DNA of 64,000 nt from Fomes fomentarius (Eukaryota; Basidiomycota; Agaricomycetes; Polyporales; Polyporaceae): positions 149,001 through 213,000 of the forward strand of contig JABYQN010000009.1 in NCBI GenBank assembly GCA_022606135.1, read 5' to 3'. This document shows, piece after piece, positions 34,985 to 47,160 of the stretch. Positions within the stretch are counted from its first letter, which is position 1. Every line of letters begins with the position of its first letter. The notes beneath the pieces are model-generated. The model saw nothing but the letters and a program-made list of their open reading frames with translations. It did no database searches and had not been told where the DNA came from. Made by a program: the position numbers and the translations under genes.

Positions 34985-36077
34985 GAGTGTAGTTCAAGAG
35001 GAGGGCTAGGAGAGATGGGTTTGAGATGAACTCCGGGGGGTGGGGGCCCGAGGTTATGTATACTTGGAGTCTTGCTTGGGGTGCGCCGATAGGGTTTGAT
35101 ACTTGAAGTTAAGTTCTCGAGCATTGAGTGCTCCGGGGTCCCGAGCACCCCACGGCGCCCATGATGATGATGCCTAGGCTTGAACGGCAGAGAGCGGTAC
35201 TTATCTTGAGTTCAGATCGCATACATGCTTACGGTCAGAGACCAGAAGATAAGAACTACGCACCAAATCGAGTGCCAGACCAGCCCAGTACAGTGTGCAC
35301 GAGTATCTGACATACCTCAGCTAGAATTGAGTACAGCACACCCGTGTTTCATATCTTTCGACCAAGATATCGGGCCCAGTCACTCTGTCTGCCAGTTGTC
35401 CAATCCCATACTAAGTAGTACCCGATCTGCAGCTATCAACTATGCATCTACCCGAGCTGGCACTCACAGGGCGATGTGATCACTCTTACATGAGACGGTC
35501 ACGGTTGGTGTACAGTATGTAGCAAGAGGACGTCGCTTGCAGCTACATCGTGTGAATAGTTGGCTACCACAAGTACTTACTCGGCCCGGGAGTCCGTTAT
35601 ACTTCAAATTGCGCAGCGTTAGCGCCCGCCAGAGTTTACACATAGTCACATACCACTGCAAGCACCCACTTCCTCTGCTTAGCCGGAGCGCGGGCACTTG
35701 AATTGTCCGTTCGTCGACAACGTCAAGGGACGGCGATGATGATCGTAGTCCTCGTGCATCTCCTCAGATTGCTCGCACCGACTCCACTAAAATCTCTTTG
35801 CGGTAAGTTGGTCGCGCCACCTGGATGGTGCATCGCTGAAGATTGCGCGAAGTGATGAGTGGTCCTGGGTGCCGACGTATACACGGACCCCAGCAACAAC
35901 TGCTCAGCGCGCTGCCGCCGCGCTCATGCTTCTTATTCGGGCGGCCTGTCCCCCCAAACCTTGCCGGCATCTCAGTGAGAGACCGTGGGTCCATGGCAGA
36001 CTCACTCACGACTCTCATCCAATTCATTCCCCCGACCCGAGATACTTACCACGAACTCTTCAGTATTCACCGTCTCG
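34985..36077. other. Divergent promoter region, no supported gene
   Basis: Upstream of both the minus-strand DUF6534 gene and the plus-strand prenylcysteine oxidase. Open frames at 35843-36286 read into the oxidase leader in other frames and show no domain. Confidence 0.4.
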
Positions 36078-38028
36078 ATGGCAGCTGCCTTCTTCCTTTG
36101 CCTCTCTCCTCTCCTCGCCCTTGCCTCACAGGTCCCATTATCATTCCACCCACTGCAGTCGGAGCAGTGCTTGCTACCGAACCGCATTGCCATCATTGGT
36201 GCAGGTGCCGCTGGTACTTCAGCTGCATTCTGGATTGGAAAGGCTGCGCAGCGCCATGGCTTGGCATTGGAGGTGGATGTGTATGAACGGAACGACTACA
36301 TTGGCGGTAGTAAGTTGTCCCAGTCTTCGAGCAACCGTCTCTCGCTTTAACATGATGGTTGAATCGCAATTTGAATCTCTTATAGGAAGCACTACAGTTC
36401 AGCCGTATGGTGACATGACCCTCGAGCCGGTTGAACTTGGCGGTTCCGTTTTCGTCAGTGTTAACAAGAATTTATGGCGCGCTACCGAGGAATACGGGTT
36501 TCAGCGTATCAGATTCGAAAACGAGGAGGACGTCATGGGCATCTGGGATGGCTCCGAGTTCGTGATAAAGGCTAGTATCATCCTCTATTACTGAGTACCA
36601 GTTTTGACTGGACTGACCTTGGTTCATTGTATACAGACAGGCGGTGACAAGTTCTATAGCGGATGGCTTTCCAAGTTGAAGATACTCCTCCGATACGGAT
36701 ATCAGGCCCCTCAACGAACTCAGGCAGTGTGAGTCAACCTGTGTCCTTACCTTGATCACCGCTACTTACAGACCACTTGGACAGCGTCGATTCGATGGTA
36801 GACAACATCTTGAGTCTCTACGATCAATCACCTCAAGTCTTCCACAACATCTCGTCCTTAGCCCTCTCATTGGGCTGGACCGAGATAGCTGCGCAAACGG
36901 CTCTACAGTACCTGCGCTCGAACAAGGTCGATGACCGGTGGTCATTTGAATTCGTCGAAGCAATCACGCGTCTCAACTACGGCCAGGCCTGTCTATCTGT
37001 CGCGATGCCCCTTTCGATTGGTTTCTGACTAGTATGAACAATTCCAGGACATCGATCGTATTCACGGAATAGAAGGATTGGTCTCACTCGCAGCAGACGG
37101 CGCCTCTACCGTGGTCAGAGGGAACCGCCAGATATTCCAGCGTTTTGTCAATGACTCGGGTGCCACCGTTTTCCTGGACACTACGGTGCGCAGTGCCTCT
37201 TATGTCCGTCTGGGTAACGCCTCACCTCGTTTTTCCAGGTACAGTCGGTGTCCCGCTCCTCTCCATCCGGACCATGGCTGGTCAAGACAAGCGCCTCAGA
37301 CGATGCCCGCTCCTACCGTGCTGTTATCCTCGCCGCGCCGTTCGACCAAACCGGCATCCGATTCACCTCCACACCCCAGATCGCCGCTGTTCCCGCCCAA
37401 GCGTACGTTCACCTGCACGTCACGCTGCTCACGACAACACGTCCCAGCGCGAACGCATCCTACTTCAATCTTCCGCAGGGATCCGCAGTTCCAGCCATGG
37501 TCTTGACGACACACAACCGCGCCCGACACGGCTCGGGCCCGGAGCCCGAGTTCAACTCGCTCAGCTACCTTCGCGAGGTGCGGACGGCCGATCTGGGAGA
37601 GTGGAGGAACGACCAAGGGCAGAAGGAGTGGGTCGTGAAGATCTTCTCGAAGCGGCGGATTACGGACGCTTGGCTTGCGGCGATGTTCGAGGGCCAGGTG
37701 CGGTGGGTGCTCAGGAAGGAGTGGGATGCGTACCCGGTGCTGACGCCGACGACGGAGTTCCCGCCCATTGAGCTCGGGGAAGGGCTGTACTACGTGAATG
37801 CGTTCGAGCCGTACGCCGCGACCCATGCTCTCCGAGATGAGGTTTGTTCGCTGACTTGCAATGCTCGCATGCAGGCTCATCTCGACAATGGAGACGGAGA
37901 TTATTGCATCTCGAAACGTCGTGGACCTTCTACTTCGACAACATTTCAACTCTAGCATCTGCGAAACAAGTATGGAGGAGCGCTCTGAGGCGACAGGCAC
38001 AGACTTTGTCTATGGATGGGACTGTTGA
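36078..38028 (+). CDS. Prenylcysteine oxidase (FAD-dependent), copy 1
   Basis: Secreted or lumenal flavoprotein that by family cleaves the thioether of farnesyl- or geranylgeranyl-cysteine, releasing cysteine, a prenyl aldehyde and H2O2 during turnover of prenylated proteins. Residues 1-16 are a signal peptide (MAAAFFLCLSPLLALA). The dinucleotide loop is IAIIGAGAAGTSAAFWIGKA. The family core follows: YGDMTLEPVELGGSVFVSVN, VMGIWDGSEFV, EAITRLNYGQ, GLVSLAADGASTVVRGN, EPEFNSLSYL, FPPIELGEGLYYVNAFEP, and an end VYGWDC. First exons are 36078-36309, 36386-36570 and 36637-36728; the last starts at 37875. The intron at 36987-37047 begins GC after NYGQ, at the same place as in copy 2. It lies between the two ~1.07 kb direct repeats. 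Confidence 0.88.
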
Positions 38029-38576
38029 GAACCACGGTAACCACGTACGTGCCAAGCTCTGCCAGAGCTTGGAGTGTTGAGACTCAAACCAAACTCCTCC
38101 ATAGCAATTTGTACGTGTGGCTCGGACATCTGTGTATCTCTACGATATGTGCCAGTGGCCTCTGTGGGGTTCGTGCATAGTCAAGACGCGTTCTGATCTT
38201 GGTTCTGGGCTAATGGATGGACGGCGTTTGATAGACGACAATGTGATATGAGGCTAGCCTCTTCATACTAAGGTGTACAGCCTTGTACCGACCGTGATGT
38301 TGTACGAGACAATCATCTCTTTGTTATGAGTTCCATCAAAATTGTGCAGCAGAGAGAATGAACGTGGAAGTGTGGCGTGGTAGTCTCTGCCCCAAGGTAC
38401 TTAGGCTGATCTCGGTGGAAGAGAAACGGACTCAAGGACGGGCAGTATTCACGCTCTGGACGCAGCACTGGACGGGTCCACCATCATGTGTACTCGGGTC
38501 ATTGACTTTGAACCTTGAGGGCGTTTGAGCGAACAACCATAACCATTCCTCTCCCTGTCTTTCCAAGCAACTTTTT
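38029..38576. other. Intergenic between oxidase copy 1 and repeat copy B
   Basis: 3' flank of the oxidase gene; I see nothing else. Confidence 0.4.
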
Positions 38577-39661
38577 AATGCTCCCGTCGACTGCAACACT
38601 CAGCCGGACGGGAAGTCCAGTGTCCAGTGTACTCTCATTTCCTCCACTCTCGCTGACCGCCGTCCTTACTCGGCTCGGCAACCAGGCGGCGCACAACAAT
38701 CGGTCAGGCTGACATCGCTCTGTCAGCCCACGTCCTCTTCCTTCACGCCCGCCGCTCCCCTCCTCTCAAGTCAGCCCCCGAACCAACAGCATATAAGCCC
38801 GTCCATCCCGCACACTCCCCCTCAGTAACAACAACCATCATCTCCACGTTCGCACTGCACTCCAGCCTCAGGCCTCAGTACTTAGTACTCAGTATTCACC
38901 CTCCGTGACACACCTCTCCTAGTCAGTATGAGTGTGAGTGGGTGGCTCTTCCACCCGACACGCCCTCCGGATCGATTTTGGGGCCCTGGGTCGGTATCGG
39001 TATTATCGGTATTATCGGTGTCCACCTCGGGCCTGCGTTGCGCTTCGCGTGCGCACAGTCCGCAACTACCTCCTGCGTTCAACCACACACCTTGTCGACG
39101 CCCTCAAGACGAGTCCCACTGGCAGCGCAATCAGATAAGGTACGTTCCCAGTACCCATCCTCTTGCTCACAGACCACGGCTGACTTCTCGCTATCCCAGC
39201 TCGCCACGCCGTCACGTCCACGAGGTGGCAGGGAGGGGGCTGCGGCAAACGCGAGGCCGGCGATGCCACACGGGCTTCGAGCTGGTATGTGCTGAACCAT
39301 ACTCTTCCGGCGGATCTAGTTGACTCACCTTTTATGACACAGGACTAAAGCCCCAAGTTGCATCTGGCAATAGACGAATGCGGCGGGCCACCGTTGTGGC
39401 AGCGCAGTGTTGGGCGGATCTTCTGACGGGCACGTCCGAGGATAGCTTTCTGCATGATCAGAGAGTCCGGACGTGCACCTGAAGAAGCTCCGCCCCGAGA
39501 GGCTGACTATGAGCGAACTACTGATAGAGTTCACTCGGTCGCCTTGGTACCACTAGAACGCTACCCCGTAGTATGTCGAAATGTCGAGTGTAACGCGTCA
39601 TCACTGGTCCTATATTTCTATCCGTCAATCAATGAATTGTATACAAAGACTGCCGTACCGA
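38577..39661 (+). repeat. Dispersed direct repeat, copy B (~1.08 kb)
   Basis: Same orientation as copy A, starting 10.39 kb downstream of it. Small differences include a six-base GTGTGA-type insertion near 38930 and an extra TATTATCGG unit near 39000, as expected for slippage in simple repeats. The promoter-like block and the intron-like GTACGT...CCCAG pair are both kept. Confidence 0.85.
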
Positions 39662-40120
39662 ACTTGGTAGAGCTTGATGGCTCAGGCTGAACTAGTAGCC
39701 ATGATATGGTTCCCTTGCCCAATGAGTACTACGAAGCCCGCATGCGAAAGTGAGACGTGATATCGCTGTTACGTCTGTGACGTCACACACGTTAAAATTG
39801 GAGGCTCTCCTGACACTACCTGTTATCATCCATTCACGCGCATGCCTTCGCTTGCGTGCTGCATGATTTCGTTGCGCAGCAGTGGTGCAGTGTAGCCAAA
39901 GGAGCACACACGCACGACGTCCGAAGGGTATCATTCTCTAGAGACGAAAGCACATTTCCGAAAACATTATGAACTGTATCTGGACGTCAGGTGAATGAGC
40001 ACAGCCAGAAGTGGCGACGAGAGATCGAAACGACGCACCGTAGCACCCCAGCTGACCCTGGCCTCTAACATCCCAAACGTATCCCTTCGTCTCCTACAGC
40101 CTCCCATCAGCCGCCCGCGT
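39662..40120. other. Intergenic, no supported gene
   Basis: 3' flank of the minus-strand SPT-subunit gene; nothing recognised. Confidence 0.4.
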
Positions 40121-40667
40121 TCACAGCTCAGCACGTACACTAGCGCCCCACCCGGCATAGGCGAGCGACGCATCCTTGAGGCGGCGGAGCGAGTCGGACA
40201 CGCTCTGCTCGCGGCCGAAGAGGTAGTATGCCGTGCGGGCGTTCATGAGCGCCATGTGGTTCGGGAAGTAGAGCGTGACTCCGGTGAGGAGGAGGCCGAG
40301 CAGGAGGTACATCACCACGACTGCGTGCAGAAGGGCAGCGTGAGCGAGACGAAGGGCATTTCGCCAGGTGTTGTCAGTGACGGGAAAAGAGGGACTCACG
40401 AACGAGGAACTTCTCCCAAGGCTCCAGCATGCTCAGCGCAAACGTGACCTCGACCCAGACCCTCCTCCGCCACAAGAACTTGCCGAGGAACGAGCGGGGG
40501 GGCCGGTACGGCAGCTGGAGCCCAAAGAGGACCTGCATGAGCGTCGGCTGGCGCTTCCACTCGGCGTACGACATCGCCGCGGTGTGGTAGGCCGGATCGG
40601 TGATTGTTGCGGACGAAGATGTTGACGAGAGCTGGGACAGAGACGCGGCCGAGGTGGAGGACGGCAT
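40121..40667 (-). CDS. Serine palmitoyltransferase small subunit-like protein, copy 1
   Basis: Small ER membrane protein of the SPT small-subunit family (Tsc3/ssSPT). It stimulates serine palmitoyltransferase, the first step of sphingolipid synthesis, and tunes acyl-CoA choice. Two exons (40667-40400, 40320-40121) join in frame to 155 residues. The hallmark is a helix running into LEPWEK: VEVTFALSMLEPWEKFLV. An intron follows, then a second hydrophobic helix (VVMYLLLGLLLTGVTLYFPN). The intron splits the codon at the same place as in copy 2. A Ser-rich N-terminus precedes YAEWKRQPTLMQVLFGLQLP. The start at 40667 is chosen for compactness; 40793 is an in-frame alternative. Compared with animal ssSPT (~70-75 residues) both ends are extended. 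Confidence 0.82.
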
Positions 40668-41575
40668 GGCGAGGTCACTGCGGAATAGGGGAGATGCAAA
40701 TGGGTGCTTTTTGGAGCTCAGTGGACTGTTGGGCGAGTGATAAGGGTCGTGAGGTCGTGGGTAGTCTATATCAGCAGGTGAGCCGGACAGCAACTGAGGG
40801 GTGTCCAGATAGCCAGGAGCGCGACGAGAGGACAGGGCAAGCGCTTCGTGAGCTGGAAGGCGGACGTGAAGGTTACATCCCAGGGGCGCTTACAAGGCAG
40901 ATCCATCGGGCCTCTCGCGCCCAAGCTTGCTCCGAGTGAATCTGAACCACCGTGACTCTGCCAACATTCCTCCTTGCTTTCAAACCCCTCGTAAGTTAAG
41001 TCAGGTTATCAACATCGATCAACTTTGGCACATGCAGACTCTCTGGAACGCTGGGACGCGACTACGGACGATCGAAGAGTGTCACATTGAGAATCATGAG
41101 ATTGAGGCAAGTCGTGTATATCCGTGTCTACACTTCTTGGATTTCGAATAGAAAGCTAGGTACCTCAGCCTGACGCGGTCGAAGTTCTTGTTACATGCCA
41201 TCGAGTAAGAGGGCTATTGTGTACGCGCGTGTCAAGTTGACGAACTGGTGAGTCGCTGTTGTCAATGATAGATATATCTGGCCAAGACCCATCTGTATAT
41301 AAATTCAATTGAAGCCAGTTCCGACAGTAAATCCATTGTCATCTTCTACTCGCGTTCAGATTCGTGCGTTCAGCCCGAGGTCAATGTGTCAGTGATAGAT
41401 CTAGAGATGCGTCCCAGTCGGACTGACATCGACCGACCCACGTATGAGTCCGAAGAGCGCCGTGTCCGTATCGGGCATCGGATTCGCGATCACAGGAACT
41501 GGGGACGAGTCTGTCCCTCCGCCTTATCAGATAAGATTGTCGCAGCCCCGACCTGGACGATTCCCTGGTCGGACG
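40668..41575. other. Divergent promoter region of SPT subunit copy 1 and the FAD oxidoreductase
   Basis: No gene seen. A TATA-like TGTATATAAATT lies at about 41294, some 280 bases before the oxidoreductase start. Confidence 0.45.
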
Positions 41576-42987
41576 ATGGCGAAGCGTTCGCGTTCGTTCG
41601 CGAAACTGTCCCTCTTCCTCAACATCGTCGGCTACACCTTCCACGCCCTCTCCGACTTCCTCGCCCGCTCCCTCTCCTCCGCCGTCCACCGTATCACCTA
41701 CCGCCCCCCTCAGTCTTCCCCACCCAAGAACATTCTTGTCGTCGGCGCCTCCTTCGCCGGCTACCATGCTGCCCGCATCCTCGCCTCCGCCGTCCCCTCC
41801 GGCTACCGCGTCGTCGTTGTCGAGCCGCACTCCCACTTCCACTTCACCTGGGCCTTCCCCCGCTTCTCCGTCATCCCCGGCCACGAGAGCAAGGCCTTCA
41901 TCCCGTACGGCGGCTACCTCTCCCGCGCCCCCGACGGCGCCGTCCTCTGGCTCCGCGACGCCGTCGTCCGCCTCGACAACGGCAAGGCCATCTTGAGCAG
42001 CGGCGCAGACGATGTGCCCTTCGAGTATGCGCTCGTCGCGACGGGCTCCAGCGCCGCCCCGCCAGGGCGCATGGGCGTAGATGGCAAGAAGGAGGGCGTG
42101 GAGGTGCTCAGGAGGTGCCAGGAGCGCGTGAACACCGCTGACCGCCTCGTCGTCGTGGGCGGCGGCGCGGCGGGCGTGGAGGTCGCGACGGACGTGAAGG
42201 CGCTGTACCCCGAGAAGACCGTCGTCCTCGTCCACTCGCGCTCGGAGGTGATGAACCGCTTCGGGCCCGAGCTGCGCGACGCGGCGCGGAAGGGGCTTGA
42301 GGAGCTCGGCGTGGAGTTGATTCTGGGAGAGCGCCTGGCGAGGGAGGACAAGGAGGAGGGTGTGGTGGTCTTGAGCTCGGGGAGGCGGGTGCCTTACGAT
42401 TACCTGGTGAGTCTGCTGGTCTAGGGGACATTCAGCTAGCAAGGGACTGACGTGAATACGAACAAGATTGACAGCACCGGCCAGAAGCCCTTGTCCGCAC
42501 TCATCGCAGAGCTGTCGCCGTCCTCGATCTCGGATTCCGGCCACATTAAGGTGAAGCCGACGATGCAGCTCGAGGACGACGCTCTCCCCAATTTCTACGC
42601 CGCAGGGGACGTGGTCAAGACCGACGCGCCGAACGTGAACGCCCGCTCCGCTATGGAGCAAGCCACCGTCGCCGCGGACAACATCCTGCTGGCGATCAAG
42701 GGCAAATCGCCTCGCAAACAGTACAAGCCTTCGTGGCTCCAGAACACCATCCTCCTCACCCTCGGATTGGTAAGGCCTGCCTACAGGTCCCAGGCGGCAT
42801 TCCCGAGCTAATCTGTGTGTATTTGCAGAAGACGGATGCGGTGTATTTCACCGACGGCGAGGCTGAACTCTTGTTCAACGCCAAGTCGAAGGGCCCGTCT
42901 ATGGGTATTGCCGGTGCATGGCGGCATATGGGTGCTAAACCCTTCGTCGATAACGAAGAGGTCAAGGGGGTCCCGCATCCCGCATGA
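41576..42987 (+). CDS. FSP1/AIF (AMID)-type FAD-dependent oxidoreductase
   Basis: NAD(P)H-dependent flavoprotein of the AIFM2/FSP1 group; in other eukaryotes it reduces quinones at membranes and protects lipids from peroxidation. Three exons (41576-42406, 42467-42769, 42829-42987) give 430 residues. A hydrophobic N-terminus (~1-40) may act as a membrane anchor. The FAD loop is NILVVGASFAGYHAARILAS, with HSHFHFTWAFPRFSVIPGHE after it. The NAD(P)H loop is RLVVVGGGAAGVEVATDVKA. The second FAD contact is LPNFYAAGDVVKTDAPN, and before that DSTGQKP. Codon use is strongly C/G-ending, suggesting high expression. It sits between the two SPT-subunit genes. Confidence 0.9.
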
Positions 42988-43659
42988 CAACCTGAAGGCT
43001 TCCAGTTTCATTTTTTCAGGGGAGTGCCAAGTGATTGACGACGCCAAGCCGGGCACCATCTACTTACATACAGTATATATAGTCTCACGATCTTGTATTG
43101 ATGCTTCTTAGCTTTCTGCAACACTACTTCCTATACCCGAGTTCTACCTCCACCGACACGACACCTGCCGGCATTATCGAGTGTCACACCTCAGTTATTC
43201 ACGCGCGCGAACACTTACGCAAACTTTTACAGATTCAATTCCAACGCAGAAACGAGATCCCTTCACACGGTGCGCAAATCCTCGATTACAGTTGAATTAG
43301 ACATGTTTGTAAGTAGTACCTGCGATGCGAAGGAAACGGGTGCTGATCAGTACCGAGCCACATTCGTACCCCGAGCGCACCCACCCCTTCCGGGACCTCA
43401 AAGCTACGCGGATTTCGAGAAAAGAAAACCACTCACATAGTCTACAGAGTGTTCTACCGCTCGTCAGTGATCACCTCAGCTCACCCCACTCCATCATCCA
43501 TCACACCGTGCCCGCCTCCGCACCGTAGCTGTCCGTAGCACACGTACGCCCACACCGAAACTCCCTCTGCGCACCGGCACCGTCAGCCAGCCAGGAGAAA
43601 TCTGAAAAAAAAATAACGCTCCACGCGTCCTCGTCGTAACCCGTCCGTGCGTGCGCACG
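42988..43659. other. Convergent intergenic region
   Basis: 3' ends of the oxidoreductase and SPT subunit copy 2 meet here. I see no gene. Confidence 0.45.
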
Positions 43660-44194
43660 CTATAGCTCCCCGACGGACGCATTCTGCGCCGCCCGGCCGC
43701 CGCCGCCGCCGCCGACTCGGACGAGTCTGCGCAGCTCGCTGCCGTCCCCCGAGATGCCGAAGAGGTAGTACAGCGCGCGGCGGTACAGCTGCGAGACCTG
43801 CTGCGGCGCGAACTTGTACACGCCCGTGCAGAGCAGGGTCAGGAAGAGGTGCAGGATCGTCACTTGTCGTCGGGCGTTGCGTTCGCATTGTGCAAAGTAC
43901 GGCCAGGCGCATGCGGGGGTAAGGGGATATGAGGTCAGCGTGAGGGTTCAAAGGTGCAAGCAGTGGGCAGTGGTAGGTCGTGTGCGAGAGAGAGAGACAC
44001 TCACGGACGAGGAGCTTCTCCCAGGGCTCGAGGAGCGACAGGCCGCACGTCGTCTCGATCCAGATGCGCTGCCGCCAGAGGAAGGCGCCGACGGGGTTCT
44101 TGGGCGGACGGTAGGGCAGGTCGATGGCGAAGAGGGCCTCGACGGTGCTTGGGGTGCGCTTCCAGTCTTCGAGCGTGTTTTCCCTTTTGCCCAT
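43660..44194 (-). CDS. Serine palmitoyltransferase small subunit-like protein, copy 2
   Basis: Paralogue of the gene at 40121-40667. Two exons (44194-44005, 43862-43660) give 130 residues starting MGKRENTLEDWKRTPSTVEA. The core matches copy 1: FAIDLPYRPPKNPVGAFLWR, then ETTCGLSLLEPWEKLLV. The intron interrupts the same codon, and the second helix is TILHLFLTLLCTGVYKFAPQ followed by RRALYYLFG. The acceptor is AAG. The C-terminus has a poly-Gly run (GGGGGG). The 5' leader carries a CT microsatellite at about 44196-44216. Two copies with different N- and C-terminal tails could give SPT complexes of different activity or acyl-chain preference; this is inference. Confidence 0.82.
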
Positions 44195-46650
44195 CTCTCT
44201 CTCTCTTTCTCTCTGTACTGTGGTAGGTGCGGATCCCTCGATTTCGCGGAACACGCAAGGTCCAAAACGACGCAGGTGTGTGTGTGTGTTCGTTCTGTGC
44301 GCGTGCTGATGCGCGGGTAGGTGGTGCAGAAACGAGAGGGCACGCTCGGAGTTGATGTGGACAGTGGAGGGAGGGAGGTATGTATAGGTAGGTATAGACG
44401 AGGTCGTAAAAAAAAGCCGGAATTGGGTGGGCGGGCGTAAGAGGTCGTGCGCGCACAAAGTGCGAGGTTGGGGACCGGGCAGGGCAGGGCAGGGAACTTG
44501 GGGAAGGATTGGGAACAGAACACACGATTGACGAACGACGCAGAGGCCGCCCTTTAGAAATCCTCGACGAAGGCGCCCACAAACATGCCACTCCCGATCT
44601 AGTCTTCTTGCATGTTCCGTCGACGTCCGACAGTCCTCGGGCACGCCGAGGGGCGAGTTGGAGTCCGAGTCCGACGACGGAATCACCGTCCCGACAGCTC
44701 TTGGTGAGTCCGAGTCGTGAGTCGTCGTCCTTGTGCGGCCGTACGCGTCTGGACTGTGCTGTGGTCAACCCGTCAATCCTTCCGTCTGTATCGATAACTT
44801 GGGCTGTGCCGACTGTGACCACTGACAACCACCGCGGCGGACCTTGGCAGTTCCTCGTATCGCGGTCTTGCAGATTGCCTGGGCGCTACTTATATTTGGT
44901 GTTGCAATGCGGTCGGAGGTAGGACGGGATGGATCGGAGAGGGACGGGCGGGCACTGTGTCGAGGGAGGCTGACTGAGCGCGTCTGACGAAAACATGACA
45001 AGAGGCCGCTTCTTCCACCTTGGATCCGATTGATATGTTTCCGAAGATACAGCTTGATTGGACAAGTTTATGGGCGTCGAGAGTTTGTCACTGTGTCGGC
45101 CGACTGCGCTTCCGACACCCGAAGGGTCCGATCCCGGACGAGGTTAGGTAGGGGCCAGGTGATGACCGGTCCACTATCGACGACGTTGAGTAGCGTGACA
45201 AATTCGCTTACGGTCAGAGGCAGGACCGAAGGAGGCAAACAAGCAATACTCGCTCGTGGCAATATGAGGATCGAAAGAGGAGCGATCTCAAACAAAGGGA
45301 TCACCACATCGCCTCGACCGCGACCATACCATAGCTCTAGGACAGAGACATCCACTCCATTTGAATGTACGTGCACTCCATTTGAAATGTACGTGCACGC
45401 CACACTTCCACGTTTATACTGCTATCTAACCCACATTTTGAATGCGATCCAGAACGAGAGGATTGTCGTGCAACAACACGGTCTTGACACCGGAATCGGA
45501 GGGTGCAGTAGAGCGACAGACAGAGACAAAGAGAATACATCTGGGATGTTAGATTCCAGGCTCCGCTGAGTTGCTACGGTGCGTGGTTTCCATCCTCGTC
45601 GCCACTCCTGACCTTGCTCATCCGCCGCTTGACGTCCAGATACAGTTCATAATACCTGTGAAAATGTGCTTTCGTCTATAGATACTGTACCTACCCTTCG
45701 CACGTCGCGCGTGCGTGCGCCTTGCACTGCTCCTTTCACTGCCGGGAAACGAGATCATGCAGCAGCACACAAACGAACGTGAATGGACGAGAACGACAAA
45801 CGTAGCCAGTGTCAGGAGAGCCCCCGATTGTAGCACGTGTGTGTCGTCACAGGTGCAACAGCACGTCTCAGTTTCGCATGATCTCCGTCACAGTACTTAC
45901 TGGACAGGGTACCCACGTCGTGGCTACTAGTTCAGCCTGAGTCATCAAGCTATCCTAAGGTCGGGTATGGCAGTCTTTGTATGCATTTCATTGAATGACA
46001 TTGACAGAGAGAAACATAGGACCAGTCAGTAAGGCATGATTATTTCGATCTTCATGCCCCTTAGTATCAGTCGTTATTGCATTTCAGTAGCGATCCTTAT
46101 GTTGATATGTTGATAGCAGTCTGTTGTTAGGACTCCATACTCCCACTCTTGTTATGCTTGTATTGGTGCCTATCAATACATAAGCCACTCGAGGCTTTGA
46201 GCTCGCTTCGCCCGATTCGGGTGCCCTTTGTCCAAGCCCTTGGTCCCTTTCGACGAAGACGCACCGCAACCATTCTCCGGTGTGTGGTATGCCGTACACA
46301 CTAGTCGACACTACATACTAACCATCTCACAACTTCCCAACTTTGCTGATACGGCGACAGCGACAGCGAGGCACACCCGAGACAAGAAGGAGGGGAGGAA
46401 ATATCTTGTACGTATACTATATGCTATGCAGAGCACTACACAGGGGAGCTGCGGGACCCCGCTACCCGATCGTGAAGTAGTACACCCTCTTGCTCCACCT
46501 CTTCCACGATTCCTCCACCCTGAGGCTGAGGTATGCCCATATACAGGAATATAGGCGCGTCCTCAAGCGACCCGCGCACTTAGTAAGCCCTCGGAGTAGA
46601 CTTGCAGTATAACTAGGCCCAAACGGCACATTCAACAACCAGTCTCCCAT
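44195..46650. other. Long intergenic stretch, no supported gene
   Basis: Includes the CT repeat and a TG microsatellite (about 44276-44290) in the leader of SPT subunit copy 2. Frames at 45030-45569 and 46228-46554 have no recognisable domain. The last few hundred bases may hold lost upstream parts of the carboxypeptidase remnant. Confidence 0.4.
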
Positions 46651-46652
46651 CG

Positions 46653-47160
46653 TGAGTGCGGCTTTCCACACGCACCTCGACCACTATCGGTTCTCAGCGC
46701 AGTACTACATCGCTGCCCTTCTGGAGCGTGGGGTCAGGGCATTGGTGTACGTTCAAGGTGCGACGGACTACATCTGCAATTGGGTGCGTGACTGGCTACT
46801 TGCTTGTATCCCATTGATGCTCCCAGACTGTAGATCGGAAATGAGAGGATGTCCCTTGCACTGGAGTGGAGCAAGCAAGACGGATTCCGCCAGGCAGCCG
46901 CTAAGGGCGTGGATCGTCGACTCGAGCGACGGGCAGGCCACGATTGCGGGGCTGACCCCCCGCGGCGGCGGACTCACATCCGCGACGATCGCAGGGGAAG
47001 CCTGACGTACATACGCAAGTGTGTTTGTTGTGCTGCGAAGCCTGCTGGCTGACCGGGGCAACTTGAACTCGGGCAGGCGCCGTACGACAAGCCGCTCGAG
47101 CCACTCGAACTGGCGAACCGGTGGCTGGCGGGGGGAGGCGTTGTAAACGAATTGAACAAA
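46653..47160 (+). pseudogene. Serine carboxypeptidase (S10) C-terminal remnant
   Basis: Remnant of a vacuolar or secreted serine carboxypeptidase (carboxypeptidase Y type). It contains QYYIAALLERGVRALVYV and the catalytic-Asp region GATDYICNW. A GTGCGT...TGTAG intron follows, and the next exon opens IGNERMSLALEWSKQDGF. After that the frame breaks: LRAWIVDSSDGQAT lies in the next frame. The final family motif near 47080 reads APYDKPLEPLELANRWLAG, with the expected catalytic-His segment before it not recognisable. All upstream domains, including the nucleophile Ser region, are missing. It is not functional as written. Confidence 0.75.

Noticed and set aside
36561..36640. A second GC-AG intron in oxidase copy 1
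   Set aside because: A normal GT donor (at GTATCA) with the acceptor two codons later also keeps frame (KASGDKF), so a GC donor is not required here.
28190..39661. One giant LTR element carrying host genes
   Set aside because: The two 1.07-kb repeats lack demonstrable TG/CA ends, target duplications, a primer-binding site and any gag/pol between them, so I report them only as dispersed direct repeats.
41381..42661. 426-codon minus-strand open frame
   Set aside because: Antisense to the FAD oxidoreductase; it arises from strong C/G third-position bias and has no domain content, while the plus strand shows two dinucleotide-binding loops.
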